From Cryptomeria japonica (Eukaryota; Streptophyta; Pinopsida; Cupressales; Cupressaceae): DNA of 64,000 nt. The position numbers and the translations under genes were made by a program. The number at the start of each line of letters is the position of its first letter. Position 1 is the stretch's first letter. Location of the stretch: contig NC_081414.1 of the NCBI RefSeq assembly GCF_030272615.1, positions 333,111,427 through 333,175,426 on the forward strand, in the 5' to 3' direction. Of this stretch, positions 44,357 to 57,164 are shown piece by piece. The notes under the pieces were generated by a model that was given only the letters and a program-made list of their open reading frames with translations, was not told the origin of the DNA and ran no database searches.

Positions 44357-47078
44357 CCTAAAATTTAACTTTTTGTGAGTTTTTGTGAGCTCTTTTGTCG
44401 CAGGTATTGGAACAGTGCGAGCGTCTGCAAATTAGCATGAGCACCAAGGGTTCAGCGCAAGCGATAGGCATTTTAGCGCGAGCATTCAGGATTTAAATTT
44501 TTAACCCGCCTTTTCTACAAGATCCCAGAACAGCGCGACCGCCCCTGAAACAATGCATTCGACAACTGCAGTTTCACATTTCTTTTCAGTTTATTATTTT
44601 GGTTTATTTCCTATTTTTATTACCTAATTAATAGCAAAAAATACTAAAAAGGGAAAAAAAGAGAAAAAAGAGAAAAAAAATTGTTTGTTAGTTTAATTTT
44701 GCAATCTTTTAATCCAAATTTCCAGTTTAGCATGAGCACCAAGCGAATAGTGTGGGCGCTTTAGTGATTTCATGCTCATTTTCAAATTTTCAAATTTCCG
44801 GCTTTCTATCTGTTATTTTTTGTTGCTAACCTATTTCAGCACATACGCTCGCGTTTTAGAGCCTCCGACTTTACATCAGTGTGATCGCAAGTATATTCTA
44901 TTATTTTAAATTTTTTGTGAAGTACCTACTATTTTTAATTTTTTCCCCCTTTAGCGCATACACAGGCATTTCAGTGCCTACACAGGTGCTTCGACGCAGG
45001 TGTATGCATAACAACGTGAGTGTTGTTTCTGCAGACCTTTGTCTACTAATCAAAATTTTAAAGTTTTTGCAGGTTTTTTGATTCATCCAAGACATCATCC
45101 TAGACTACTAACAGTTGTTGTGCAACTCGCTTTCCAAAGGATGCATTGATTAAAAACTAATAATCATTTTGTTTTGTAGGTTGCCAAGGAGATACAAACA
45201 AATCTTGTGTCTTTCTTTTTTATCTTAGGCACCTAGATTTAATTAGGAAGGTAAAAGATCAAAAGTGCTTGATTTTGTTTGGGAAAAGTGTGAAAGTAGA
45301 AGAGTATGCTCTTGTCTATCTAGACAATTAGAAATCCTGACCTTTGGCACTTTTCTAGTTTGTTGAGTTCTTTCCTTTAGCGGGTCTGCCCTCCCAATTT
45401 TCTTAGATATTGGTGAGAGGGGAATGACCCAAGTGAGTACAGTCAGACCTGGGCATTCTAACTTGTTATGATAAATAGGCCTCTTGAGATAAAATTTTTG
45501 GACGACAAAGCTATTTGGGAGTTCACTCTCATATTGGGAATTTTGTAGGTCCTTTAAGTCTCAATCACGCTTGCATGACTACATCTTGTTTGGTACTTTG
45601 TAGGGCTATAGGCCTCAATTGTGCTTGTGCAACTACATGGATTAGTCTTCAAATGAAAATCCATATTAAGAACTCTAGGATTAGAGGCCACCCAATTCAC
45701 CTCCGAAAGGTGGATAATCTTTGTGCAAGGGAGATAGTAGCTCCCCCAATAGCATTTGAAGTCGGCTTATATGGTGTTGGGAATCCATTATGTGAGACCC
45801 AGCAACCATATTCTGATTAGCTATCGGGTGTGTACCTGAGTCAGCAAGCAACGATTTTCCTCCTTAGCCAATTCCTTAGGGTAGCTTGATATGCTTGATG
45901 TGCTTATTTGAATTAATGTCTAATGTGTTTTTTTTTTCTTCTTGCCAAGAGTAGAATTAGTCAACATCCTAGTCATTATCACCAAATTCAAATCTAGTCC
46001 ACATCATATTCAAGGTCATGTCCTAGTCACACAAAATTTTTGAACCGACATCAATCAAGTCCAAGTCATAACAAACTCAAATCTTCCAAACAAGTCCCAA
46101 ACTATGTTGAAACTCCATCCATCTCATGTTTCATAATCCCATGTCGTATAAGCATCCCAAGAATTCAATCCACCAACCAATCAAGAAAAAGAAGCTCACA
46201 CAAGCACAACTTATTAGACGTCAAAAGTTTTGGTACACAAATCACAAACTCTTTTTTAAACATAGGACCTTTTTACTCCATTACCACGATTATATTCATG
46301 GTCATATCAATGAGTTTGATGCTAGTGATGAATTAGGATTTTGTGCCCTCCATCAAGGTTTAGGTTTGTCTTTTAACACCAACTATCATCAAAATCAGGG
46401 TGATCGCATCCCTTCATACAACTTGCTATCTGAACCAATCATCTATTGAGTCATGTTCATGCCAAGAATAGCCTAGTCGTCAAATTTCGTCTAATCATCA
46501 CTATCATCTCTCTTTGATCAATCATCCTCAATCTTTTCCTAAGGACTTAACACATCAATTGATCATAAATCAATCATCTTCAATCATCAAATGAATTCTC
46601 AAATTCAAATCAAATCATCCTTTAATTCAATTTAACCTCACATTAAGGTTTTATGCCTTGTGAAGTTTTATTTAATCCTCATCCCTAATCAATAAATCAT
46701 TTCGCTTTGTGCTTGAACAAGAATCCTCTCCAACTACCTTTTCCCTATCCTTTGAGTCAATCAAGACTCTTATCTCACGTCTTTATTTTTCTTAGGGTCA
46801 TTAGTCAGTCCTTAGTATAATAAAGACTTTGATCATCATCTTAAGGTCTAAATTTTATCAAACTTTGTCATTACCTTGCTTGTGGTTTCATCAACATCTC
46901 CCACCTAAAATCCTCATCCAAGGTCTAAGGTGTAATATTAATCAAACCCATGTCCTAATCTAAGGACTCTACCAATCAATCAAATCCAATTTCATTAAAT
47001 CCAAGATCCAAGATCCTTGCTATGTCCTTTCATCAAATTTCTTCTTCCTCTAATCAATCTTTCTAAAGCTATTCTTGT
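44357..47078 (+). other. Element G leader (5' untranslated region)
   Basis: About 2.7 kb without a supported gene. From 44410 to 45020 a word like TTTAGCGCGAGCA / AGCATGAGCACC recurs in variants. From 46000 to 47050 the sequence is rich in CAAATC and CATCA words. The short ORFs (45515-45820, 46040-46449) have no recognisable domain. Confidence 0.5.
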
Positions 47079-49363
47079 ATGGTCACAACTCGATCTCAAA
47101 AGAAAATATGGCCAAACAACAATATGGCATGCCAAACATTAGTGTCCTATATCAAGACTCTACACAAGATCTTACACAAAGTGTGCAACCCACCATCCAA
47201 AATCAACCACAAGAGGACCCTAATATGGTTGATGAAGATGAGCTCTCTCCGGAAGTGCAAAATTCCTTAGAAGACTCTTATAATCAAGAAATGTTGGAGA
47301 AATGTATTTGACATAATCCTATTGCTCTTCTAAAAACTCTACTTGAAAATGGAGCTCACCTCCCCCCTGATTTTGATAGATCCATTCTTGGTCAACAACC
47401 ACAAGGAGACCTTGCTCCTACTCATACCATCACATATGTTCTCCAAACTTAATCAATTGCACCCCTTCCCATCACTCAACCACAATGAATAGCATCCACG
47501 GTATCTATCCCCATGGTCTCCATTCTGCCTTCTTCCTTCTTAGCATCTATGCTAATATCAAATCTGATCTCATCTATTCTCCAACATGCTTCTATGCCAT
47601 CTTCTTCTACCCATCCATACATTTCTATTCCACAATCCTCCATTCCTCTGAACAATGTCACTAACTTCATTCTAGCTTCACTTCCTCCTGTCACAATAAT
47701 TTGTGGGTCACAACCAACTATCACTAAAGTCCCCATGACATCGGTCATCACATTGCATCCCTGCTTCCTCATCATACCAATACATTAGTGGTGGTGGTCC
47801 ACCTTCCATGACTCATCTGATTCTAGGGGCAAACACGATTCATCATGTCCAAAATCCACAACAAGAACTCATTATAGAAATCCAGGACATGAAAAACATT
47901 ATCAAAGACATGAAGGAAGGGACTAACAAAAGAAAACCTTATTCTTTTGAGGAATTTTGTCCTTGTCCTTATGACCCATCTATATCAGTCGTACCATACC
48001 CACCAGGGTTCGAAATGCCTAAGTTCACAAATTATGAGGGCAAAGGGGGACCCTCAAGACCATGTTCATGAGTTTCACATCTTATGTCAAGAAGTCTCCT
48101 ATAGTGAATTGTACCTCCAAAGGCTCTTCCCTAAGAGTCTCATGGGAGATGCTCTTGCATGGTTCTCATCCTTACCTAGAGGATCTATCACCTCCTTCCT
48201 AGAATTAGAAGAAAATTTGGTAGCTCACTATGCCTACAACATTGCCAATGATGTTTCCATGATGGAGCTTTGTAACACGAAAAAAAGGCTTGGACATAAT
48301 TTCACTAACTTCTTGCAAAGATGGCGGCATCTTATCAAGAAATTCCAGTGCAACATGCCAGAACAACACCAAATTGAATTATTTCAAAAGAATCTAGTAC
48401 CTGAACTATGAACACCTTTAACATCTTAATGTATCAAATCTTTCCAAAAATTGACTGACAAGGGCCTAGCTCTTGAACGTGTCTTGTTAGAGGAAGGGAC
48501 CTTAAAACATTACCAAAAATCAAGTCAAAATTCTTCCTCTTACCATAATGATAAATCAAAATGTTTGTCCAAAAACAAGAATGTTGTTAATGATGGTGTG
48601 ACTGATACAAAATGGGTCCAGACCATGGCCACTCCTCCAAAGCCCACCACCACCAATCGCTAATTCAACAATAAAAATAATCAAAATAAATCTCAAAAGC
48701 CTCATAACAATGTCTTAGTCCAGGGGCAACCACCCCGATCCAATAACAAGACTCCAAGAGACTTTACTCCTCTTGCTGAGCCCATTGAAGTGGTGTTTCA
48801 AAAGCTTGTCCAAGCAGGTGCAGTGGTCTTCCCAATAACTCGCCCGTTTGACCCCAATCAACCCAAACCTAGGTGGTATAATGAGAATGAGTATTGTGAG
48901 TATCATCGTATAAATGGGCATGATACATGAAAGTGTATGAAGCTTAAAACCTACATACAAAATCTCATTGATAGAGGTGAGATTAAGGTAGAAAATACAA
49001 AACCTGGTAACAACAATGACAAACTCAAAATGTACCTGGATCACTTCCCAAAATATGATAAAGGTAAAGGTTCATCATCTAACGTTGTGAACTATGACTA
49101 CACTAATCATATAACGAGATTTGACTTTTTAGTGGGTTGCATTGAGCTTGTAGATAACCATGTCAATGTCATAACTATCCAAGGAGCCAACCCTCCCCCT
49201 TCCCAAAGTGGACCTAACCCTGCTAAGATATTTATTCAAGGCGCTACACCTTCCGCTTCCCACTCTCAGAATGACTGCAATGTAACCACCCACAAAGGCA
49301 GAGTCATTGTCCAAGGATCCCCTTCTACACCAAACCCTCCCCCCATCTCTTCCACCCATTGAT
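47079..49363 (+). pseudogene. Element G gag
   Basis: Starts at ATG 47079 (MVTTRSQKK, a start usual for these gag proteins), but the frame shifts within about 20 codons and again before 47808. The capsid-like part is near 47947-48411: HEFHILCQEVSYSELYLQRL, FPKSLMGDALAWFSSLPRGS, NFLQRWRHLIKKF. A knuckle CEYHRINGHDT.KC with KLKTYIQNLIDRGEI follows at 48898-48990. Stops and frameshifts break the gene. It would form the particle that packages RNA. Confidence 0.8.
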
Positions 49364-49545
49364 ATGACCTCCTTGACTAGCTTGGGAAGACCCATGCACA
49401 GATCTCCATCCTATAACTTCTCAAAACCTCCCCTATCTATAAGGAAATTTTGGAACAAGCCTTGCTTGAGTCTCGCATTCTCGATAATATCAATGTTGCC
49501 CAATTTTAAGATCTCATTGGAAACCTTGCCACCCAACAACACCTT

Positions 49546-50121
49546 ATGTTCACTTGCAATGACGCTCCTGCAGATGAAGACCATAATAAACCTTTGCACA
49601 TTGAAGCCCTTATCCAGAAATACAAGGTCAAAGGTATCTTGATAGATGGTGGATCTAGACTCAATTTGTGTACATACAAGTTAATAAAACAATTGGGGCT
49701 TTCTAAGGACTTGGTAGATACACCAGGAAGAATCACAATAAAAGCATATACTGATGCAGAAAGAGTTCTTCAAGGTATGATCACCTTACCTCTTCAAGTG
49801 GGTCTTATTACAATTGAGACCCCTTTCCAAGTCCTAGATCTTGATCTCCCTTAGAATATTCTCCATGGTCACCCATGGATTCATTCCTTGCAAGCCATCC
49901 CTTCCACTTATCATCAATGCATAAAATTCCCCTTCAATGGAAGAGAGATCACTATCAAAGGTGATCCACAACCCTTTGAATATTGGAAGATCTTGGAGGG
50001 GACACATCCATATCATTTCCCATTAAATAGACCCTCTCCAACTCCTCCATCTGGCACATCAAACGTTGCCTCCACCTCATCCCAAGGAGAGCCCAATAAA
50101 TCCTATCTCATACAAGTATAA
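49546..50121 (+). pseudogene. Element G protease
   Basis: ALIQKYKVKGILIDGGSRLN has the aspartic protease site as D-G-G (the usual form in Tat-type elements), followed by YKLIKQLGLSKDLVDTPG and the end block GHPWIHSLQAIPSTYHQC, FPFNGREITIKGDP. Only one internal stop (49852, TAG) interrupts it. It would cut the Gag-Pol polyprotein. Confidence 0.8.
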
Positions 50122-50319
50122 GAGGATCTTAGGGTATACTCCAATGCCTAAGATCACTATCACTGGTGTCCCTTCAAGTCCTTCTTTGGATGTCAAAGAC
50201 TCTGATGAAGAGGATTTCCATGAAATGCCTTTTGAATACGAAGATGGCATCTTCTTTGATACCCACATCAACACCACCACTCCCATAATCCCTTCCATTT
50301 CGCATGAGCTACAACTGCA

Positions 50320-50872
50320 TTCACAACACCATGGGAGACTTTTTGTTATTGGGTCATGCCTTTTGGTATCAAAAATGTTGAATCTATATATCAATGTGCA
50401 ATGAAAATAATTTTTCATGACCTCTTGCACAAAATCATGGAGGACTATGTGGATGATCTTCTAGGAAAATCAAAGACAAGACATGAGCACATCCATATCT
50501 TAAGGCAGATCTTTGAAAGATTGGAAAAATACAAATTGTGCCTCAATCCTAAGAAGTGTGTCTTTGGTGTCTCATCAGAAAAAACTACTAGGTTTCATTT
50601 TTTCCCACAGAGGAATCAAGGTTGATCCTACAAAGGTGAAAGCTATCATGGAGATGCCTCCCCTAAAGACCCTTACATAGATGTGTAGTCTCCAAGGGAA
50701 ACTACAATCTATCAAGCACTTCATCTCCCAGCTTGCATATAAATGCCATCCATTTGCACAGTTGTTGCGTAAAGACACAAAATTCAAATGGGACTGCCTG
50801 TGTCAAAAGGCTTTTGAAAAACTCAAAGAAAATCTAGCATCGCCTCCAGTTCTTGTGCCTCCTACTCCTTGA
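50320..50872 (+). pseudogene. Element G reverse transcriptase, N-terminal half missing
   Basis: Directly after the protease linker the sequence jumps to WVMPFGIKNVESIYQCAMK and MEDYVDDLLGKS (active-site YVDD), then LCLNPKKCVFGV. A frameshift near 50575 follows, and the thumb/connection part continues (FISQLAYKCHPFAQLLRKD, KAFEKLKENLASPPVLVPP). The fingers and most of the palm before VMPFG are absent, so an internal deletion removed about half of RT. Confidence 0.82.
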
Positions 50873-51884
50873 AAGCCTCTCCTTCTGTACATATTTTCTA
50901 CTACAGTGGCATTGGGAGCAATATTGGCATAGACGGATGATCAAGGAAAGGAGCATGTCATTTACTACATCAGTCAAACACTCATGGGGTATGAGATCAA
51001 TTATACCCCCATTGAAAGATCATGCTTAGCATTGGTATTTAGGACACAAAAACTCCGGCACTACATTCTCAACAACAAAACAAAATTGATTGCTAAGATT
51101 GACCCTTTCAAATATCTCTTGTCAAAGGATGCCTTCATTGGAAGAACCACTAAATCAGTCATGTTGTTAAGTGAGTTTGACATTCAATATGTAGACATAA
51201 AAGCAATCAAAGGATAGGTAATCGCAGGCCAACTAGCTGATGCTCCACTTCCAAGTGACCATCCAATCCTTATAGAATTTCCAAACGAATTCATAATGAC
51301 AGTCACCACATCCTCCGCATGGTAGTTGTACTTTGATGGCTCTTACACCCAAAATGGATTAGGGGCAAGAATACTATTTATCACACCTCAAGAAGATTGC
51401 ATCCCAAAATCACACAAGATAGCCTTTGCATGTACCAACAACATCATAGAATATGAGGCATTGATTACTAGACTACGCTTGGCTATCCAATGGAAGATAT
51501 TGGAATTACAAGTCTATAGTGATTCCCAACTTGTCATAAAACAAGTCAATGATGAATACCAAACAAAAGATGACAAGCTTCTTCCCTATCATAGTATGGT
51601 TGAAGATCTTAAGCAAAATTTCACAACAGTCAAGTTTGATCAAATTCAACAAACAAACAACAAAGCTATAGATGCAATGGCCGCCATTGGCTCCCTCCTT
51701 TAGATGTCAGCACATAATCAGAAGTGTGAGTTCTTGGTCAAGCAATTATTCATACTAGCATATAATTTACTAGAATCTAAAATGGTGTGCATACTCATTG
51801 GTCTTGAATCCCCCTAGTATCAAGAGACCTTCACTTTCTTAAGAGACAACACCATTCCCCCACACCTTACCAAAACCCAACAAC
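50873..51884 (+). pseudogene. Element G RNase H region (two RNase H-like units)
   Basis: First unit: LLLYIFSTTVALGAILA, YYISQTLMGYEINYTPIERS, the usual pol RNase H. Second unit: LYFDGSYTQNGLGARILFIT, NNIIEYEALITRLRLAIQW, ELQVYSDSQLVIKQVNDEYQ, with the Asp, Glu and Asp residues in place; this second RNase H is a mark of Tat elements. Stops at 50870, 51216 and 51703 break it. The copia element H inserts right after it. Confidence 0.82.
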
Positions 51885-51889
51885 AAACC

Positions 51890-52985
51890 TATTGGCAATA
51901 TGGAGGAATTGATTATGTGTTGCATTGACGTTTTGTCATTGATGTCAACACTAGCTAGTATGGTTGGTTATTGGTAGACAGGTTTTGGTTGCTAGTAGAA
52001 GAACTATTGTTTTTGGTAAGGGTTTAAGGTTTTACCGGCACAACTTTTACTGAGAATCTTTGACAAGATGCATAAGTGGTGTTGGTGCAGTTTCTAGATG
52101 GAATTTAGGATGCAAAAGGTGATCCTTGATCATGCCTCGATTGAGTGGAGACATCACTTTGGTGTGGTGGACCTAGATTAGGTCTAGTACCTATCTAGGT
52201 TATGGACCAGTATCATGTTAACGTGTTCTCTACATGTTATCGGGATGTTTTATGGATTGGTTAATGTTGTTTTTCTCTTAAGTCAATATGGCATATCATT
52301 GTAATATGGATGTATGTAATGATCTTATTGTAATATCTTTTAAATGGTCGACCTAATTGGTTTAGGCCTTAGGGTTTGTATAAATTGATATAATGTCTCA
52401 TTATAGATCATGGATGTAATGGTCATGGTTGTGGAATGAAATATCATATGCGAAGGAGATTTTGTCGATCATAGGTGATCAAATTGGGTTTAAGTAAGAG
52501 ATAAAAGGCCTTCGGTATTGAGCTTAACCGAGACTATAATTAGGCATGGTAGATGCTATCTTTGATAGTTCATTCTTCTGGATTGTTGTACAATTATATT
52601 GAGTTGGTTCTAACCTCTTTGTAGTCTGTGAGACTCCTTTGCAATGAGAAGTACACTCTAGGTAGTGTGCCTTCCTGCATGTGCAGGCCCCTTATTGTAT
52701 CACATACTTTCTACAGAAGTATCATTTGACTGTGGGTAGGCTTCCCATCATGTTTTTTCTCTTTATCGGGTTTTCCATGTAAAAATCATGGTGTTATATG
52801 GTATGGTTCCATTGTGTTAATTCTTTGTTTCATTCTTAAGTTTAATTTCTTATCAGTATCTATTTCTGCTATTCTGGTATTCAATGTTTATGTGCTCCGG
52901 TTAAAGGTTATAAAGTGGTTTGATTAATATAATTTTTTGACAACTGATTCACCCCCCCCTAAGTTGTCCACCTGTTATCCTAAAA
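51890..52985 (+). repeat. Element H, 5' LTR
   Basis: Direct repeat of 56051-57164, about 1.1 kb. Near the end it has GATTCACCCCCCCCT, as the other copia-type LTRs of this window. Confidence 0.9.
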
Positions 52986-52986
52986 A

Positions 52987-53000
52987 TTGGTATTAGAGCT
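52987..53000 (+). promoter_or_regulatory. Primer-binding site of element H
   Basis: TTGGTATTAGAGCT one base after the LTR end; initiator tRNA-Met type, as in elements B, C and I. Confidence 0.85.
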
Positions 53001-53043
53001 TTGGTCCTCTTTTACAGAAGCTTAATCACTTGAGGGAGATCCT

Positions 53044-54246
53044 ATGGCAACTAATACTTCAAATCTACCAACAACTATTTTCAGAAGAGAAATCCCTAAG
53101 CTTGATGGAACAAATTATGGGATATGGAAAATCCAAATAGAGACTCATCTTAGATGTCTTGGAAAGGGTATTTGGGAAATCACTAAGAAAGGATATACAC
53201 CTTATGATCCAAAATTTGGCAATCCTGCTCCTGCAGACTTGAAAAAGAATATTGAAAATGATTGCACAACAAGAGAAGCCCTCTTGTGTGCACTACTTGA
53301 TCAGAAAATCATGAGATTGATTGATAAATCATTTGCAAAGGTTATGTGGGATAGATTGCAAACTCTAAATGAAGGTGACCCTACTATCAAAATTGCTAAA
53401 CTTGATGGTTATCGAGTAAGATATGAGAACTTGAAGATGGAAGATAATGAAATAATTGCTACATTTATGGAAAGAGTAAATGATATTTTCATGGGAATTC
53501 AATATTGTGGAGGATCTCTAAGTGAATATGAAATAGTTTCCAAAGTATTGAGAGCCCTTCCACCAGCTTACAAGATGAAGGTGATTGCAATTAATGAATT
53601 GAGAACAATAGCAAACACTTTAGTTAACAGAGACATTCTGATTGGAAAATTATCTACTTTTGAGCTTGAAGAATTTGGACCCTCTGGAGCTACAAAATCT
53701 GAACCGTCTTTTCATGCATCATCATCTACCAACAAAAGTCATTGGAAAGTGTTATATGCAAAAGAATTGGAAGATATGTGGAAAGAGGATGAAGAATTTG
53801 AGCAATTTGAAGCCTTATTTGCTAGAAGAGTACCTAAAGGACCAATAGGAAGTAAGTATGAAGGAAAAACACATTTTAAATGTTTTATATGTAATAAGAT
53901 TGGTCATTTTGCATCTAGATGTCCTGAAAGGAATGCAAGATTTGAAGAAAGAGTTAAGAAATTATTTAATCCTAATCAGAAAAAATATAGATTCAAGAAA
54001 AACATACAATACTACATAGCGGATTAGGAAGGAGTAAGTGATGATTCAGAGGATGAACTGGTAGCAGACTCTACTAGTGGATCTGACAATGGAAAGGAAT
54101 GGGTGTTCTATGCTTTAAAGGAAGATGAACCAAAACTAGCTATCAAGAATGAAGAAAAGGCCCTAGCAGCAAAATTTGAAGAAAAGGATGAATGGGTAAT
54201 TGATAGTGGATGCTCACATCATATGATTGGAGATAAAAGAAAATTT
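53044..54246 (+). pseudogene. Element H gag and protease
   Basis: ATG 53044 opens 327 codons to a TAG at 54025, where Gln is expected. The N-terminus PKLDGTNYGIWKIQIETHL is the UBN2/gag start of plant copia elements, and FMERVNDIFMGIQYCGGSLS and VSKVLRALPPAYKMKV follow. One zinc knuckle, CFICNKIGHFASRC, lies at about codon 283. After the stop the same frame continues into the protease site DEWVIDSGCSHHMIGDK (54187). A one- or two-base deletion near 54245 shifts the frame. Gag would package RNA and the protease would cut the polyprotein. Confidence 0.85.
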
Positions 54247-55702
54247 GTCCCTACAAGAATACAATAGTGGTAAAGTTAGATTTAGGGATGACAAAGCATG
54301 TATGATCAAAGGTAGAGGAATTCTTTCTTTGGATGGTCAAGTTGTAAGCAATGAGGCTAGATTGGTTTGTAAAGGATATTCTCAAATGGAAGCAATTGAT
54401 TATGGTGAGACATTTGAACTTGTAGCTAGAATTGAAGCTATTAGACTATTTCTTTCCTATGTAGCATATAAGAACTATAAGGTATATCAAATGGATGTTA
54501 AATGTGCATTTTTGAATGGTGAACTTGAGGAAGAGGTATACATTGAGCAGCTTGATAGATTTTCATTGACAGATGACAAAGATATGGTTTGCAGGTTAAG
54601 GAAAGCATTATATGGATTGAAACAAGCTCCTAGAGCTTGGTATGCAAGGTTGGATAAATATGTTTTGAAGCTTGGTTTTACTAAAAGCAATGCTGACAAT
54701 AATTTATATTACAAGATCACTGATGATGATATTCTGATTATTAAAGTATTTGTTGATGATATCATTTTTGGAGGTGAAGACAAATTGTGCATGAAATTCT
54801 CTAATAATATGATGGATGAATTTGAAATATCTATGATTGGTGAGATGAGATTTTTCTTAGGTTTCCAGATTACTCAAACTGACAAAGGCATTTTTATCTG
54901 TCAAACTAAGTATCTAAGGGAATTGTTGAAGAAGTTTGGTATGGATAATTCCAAACTGGTAAGTACTCCTATGATGACAAGTGAGAAATTATCTATCAAA
55001 GACACATCTGCACTGGTAAATTTGACAAGGTATAAGTCTATGATTGGTGGCTTGTTATATCTAACTCAAAATAGACTATATATTAAGAATCCAGTAAGTA
55101 TTGTTTCAAGATATCAAAGTAATCCTAAAGAAAATCATGAATGTGTAGTAAAGAGGATATTTCGGTATTTGCAAGGAACAACATAGTATGGCTTATGGTA
55201 TTCTAGAGATGATAACTTCACTTTATGTGCATATATAGATTCATATTGGGTAGGAGATACTAATGATAGGAAGAGCTCTTCTGGTGGAGCTTTCTTTCTT
55301 GGAAATAAATTGGCTTTATGGATCGGCAAAAAATAGTCATGCATTTATTTATCTACTGCAGAAGCTGATTATGTTGCAGGAGAAACTAATTGCACTCAAG
55401 TCTTGTGGATGAAGCAAATGTTGAAGGATATCAAGGTAAATTATAGTGAACCGATAGTTATCTATTGTGATAACTCTATAGCTATTGACATGTCTAAGAA
55501 TCTGGTATTTCACTCTAAGACTAAGCACATATCAATAAAATATAACTTTTTGAAGGACAAGGTGGAAGAAAAGGAAGTCAAATTGGTTTATGTGAATACT
55601 AAAGAGAAGATTGTAGATATATTCACTAAACCACTATCTAAGGAATCATTTGAGTATTTGAGAGACAAGTTAGGGGTATCTACCCCTCCGATGGAAACTT
55701 AA
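54227..55702 (+). pseudogene. Element H protease end fused to RT and RNase H
   Basis: The frame carries the last part of protease (SLQEYNSGKVRFRDDKACM, GRGILSLDG) and then, without a break, QVVSNEARLVCKGYSQ, the start of a copia RT. Motifs: YQMDVKCAFLNGELEEEVYI, RKALYGLKQAPRAWY, VFVDDIIFGG (active site, FVDD in place of YVDD) and RFFLGFQI. RNase H: CAYIDSYWVGDTNDRKSSSG, STAEADYVA, HSKTKHISIKYNF. Stops at 55184 and 55336 (TAG, TAG) and the missing integrase make it inactive. The gap between LDG and QVV replaces the whole integrase domain; element I retains it. Confidence 0.88.
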
Positions 55703-56038
55703 TTGATGGAGTAGAACATCAGTTGGGTATGCATCATCAACTTTATCCTTTGCTCTGAGTTGATGTAGTGGTGCTACTACTCAGGGGGAGTAGTCAACTT
55801 TGAGATTCGCAGAATTTTGATATCTATGTCATATATTTGGCATTGATGTCAATGGGGGAGAGTTATATGTGAAAAATAATGTTTATGGGATTCAAATCAG
55901 TTTTATATTGGACTGCACTTCTCAGGGGGAGTTGTTGGAATTTTTCAGCTTTTCATTGTTATATCTTCTATGAAAATGTTTGGCACTTCTTGGCACTTAA
56001 ATGTTTTCTTTTTCACATCTAGTGTTACCATGAATGCC
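55703..56038 (+). other. Element H 3' untranslated region
   Basis: Noncoding. Contains two extra GGGGGAG words (about 55789 and 55854) and 'ggcattgatgtcaatggggga', an imitation of the polypurine tract context. Confidence 0.5.
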
Positions 56039-56050
56039 AAAGGGGGAGAT
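56039..56050 (+). promoter_or_regulatory. Polypurine tract of element H
   Basis: AAAGGGGGAGAT immediately before the 3' LTR start TGTTGG. Identical to those of B and C. Confidence 0.9.
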
Positions 56051-57164
56051 TGTTGGAAATATGGAGGAATTTATTATGCGCTGCATTGATGTTTTGTCAT
56101 TGATGTCAACACTAGCTATTATGGTTGGTTACTGGTAGACAGGTTTTGGTTACTGGTAGAAGAACTAGTGTTACTAGTAGAAGAACTAGTGTTACCGGTA
56201 AGGGTTTAAGGCTTTACCAGAAGAGATTTTACTAAGAATACTTGACAGGATGCATAAGTGGTGTTGGTGTGGTTTCTAGATGGAATTCAGGATGTAGAAG
56301 GTGATCCTTAATCATGCCTCGACTAATTGGAGACATTGCTTTAGCGTGGTGACCCAGATTTGGTCTGGTACCTATCTAGGTTATGGACCGGTATCATGTC
56401 AACATGTTCTCTACACGTTACTAGGATGTTTTATGGATTGGTTAATGTTGTTTTGGTCTTAAGATGACATGGCATATCATTGTAATATGGATGTATGTAA
56501 TGATCTTATTGTAATATCTTTTAGGTGGCCAATCTAATTGGTTTAGGCCTTAGGGTTTGTATAAATTGATGTAAGATCTTATTGTAGATCATGGATGTAA
56601 TGGTCGTGGTTGTGGAATAAATATCATAATGAAGGAGATTTGGTCAATCATAGGTGATCGAATTGGGTTTAAGTAAGAGGTTAAAGGCCTTTGGTATTGA
56701 GCTTAAACGAGACTATAATCAGGCATGGTAGATGCTATCTCTAGTAGTTCATTCTTCTAGATTGTTGTCCAATTATATTAAGGTGGTTGTAATCTCTCTC
56801 TAGTCAGTGAGACTTGTTTGTAATGAGAAGTATGCTCTAGGAAGTGTACCTTCCTACATGTGTAGGCCCCTTACTCTATCACATACTTTCTGTAGAAGTA
56901 TCATCTGACTATGGGTAGGCTTCCCATCGTGGTTTTTCCCTTTAACCGGTTTTCCATGTACAAATTATGGTGTTATATGGTATGGTTGCATTGTGTTAAT
57001 TCCTTGTTTCATTCTTAAGTTCTATTGCTTACTGGTATCTGTTTCTGCTTATCTAGTATTCAATGTTTATGTGCTTCGGTTAAAGGTTATAAAGTGGTTT
57101 GATTAATATAATTTGTTGACAAGTGATTCACCCCCCTCTCACTGGTCCACCGGTTATCCTAAAA
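56051..57164 (+). repeat. Element H, 3' LTR
   Basis: Direct repeat of 51890-52985. It contains a small internal duplication (GTAGAAGAACTAGTGTTAC twice near 56157-56195) that the 5' LTR lacks. Confidence 0.9.

Larger units (their letters stand above)
51890..57164 (+). mobile_element. Element H: Ty1/copia retrotransposon with integrase deleted
   Basis: LTRs are 51890-52985 and 56051-57164. The left copy starts TATTGG instead of TGTTGG, and both end CCTAAAA. Flanks AAACC (51885-51889) and AAATG (57165-57169) are a degraded TSD, 3 of 5. Gag, protease, RT and RNase H are present in copia order; the integrase that should lie between protease and RT is missing. H separates G's RNase H from its integrase. 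Confidence 0.88.

Noticed and set aside
46040-46449. Overlapping ORFs of 98 and 107 aa in the G leader
   Set aside because: They overlap in different frames, have no known domain, and lie where these elements have a noncoding leader.
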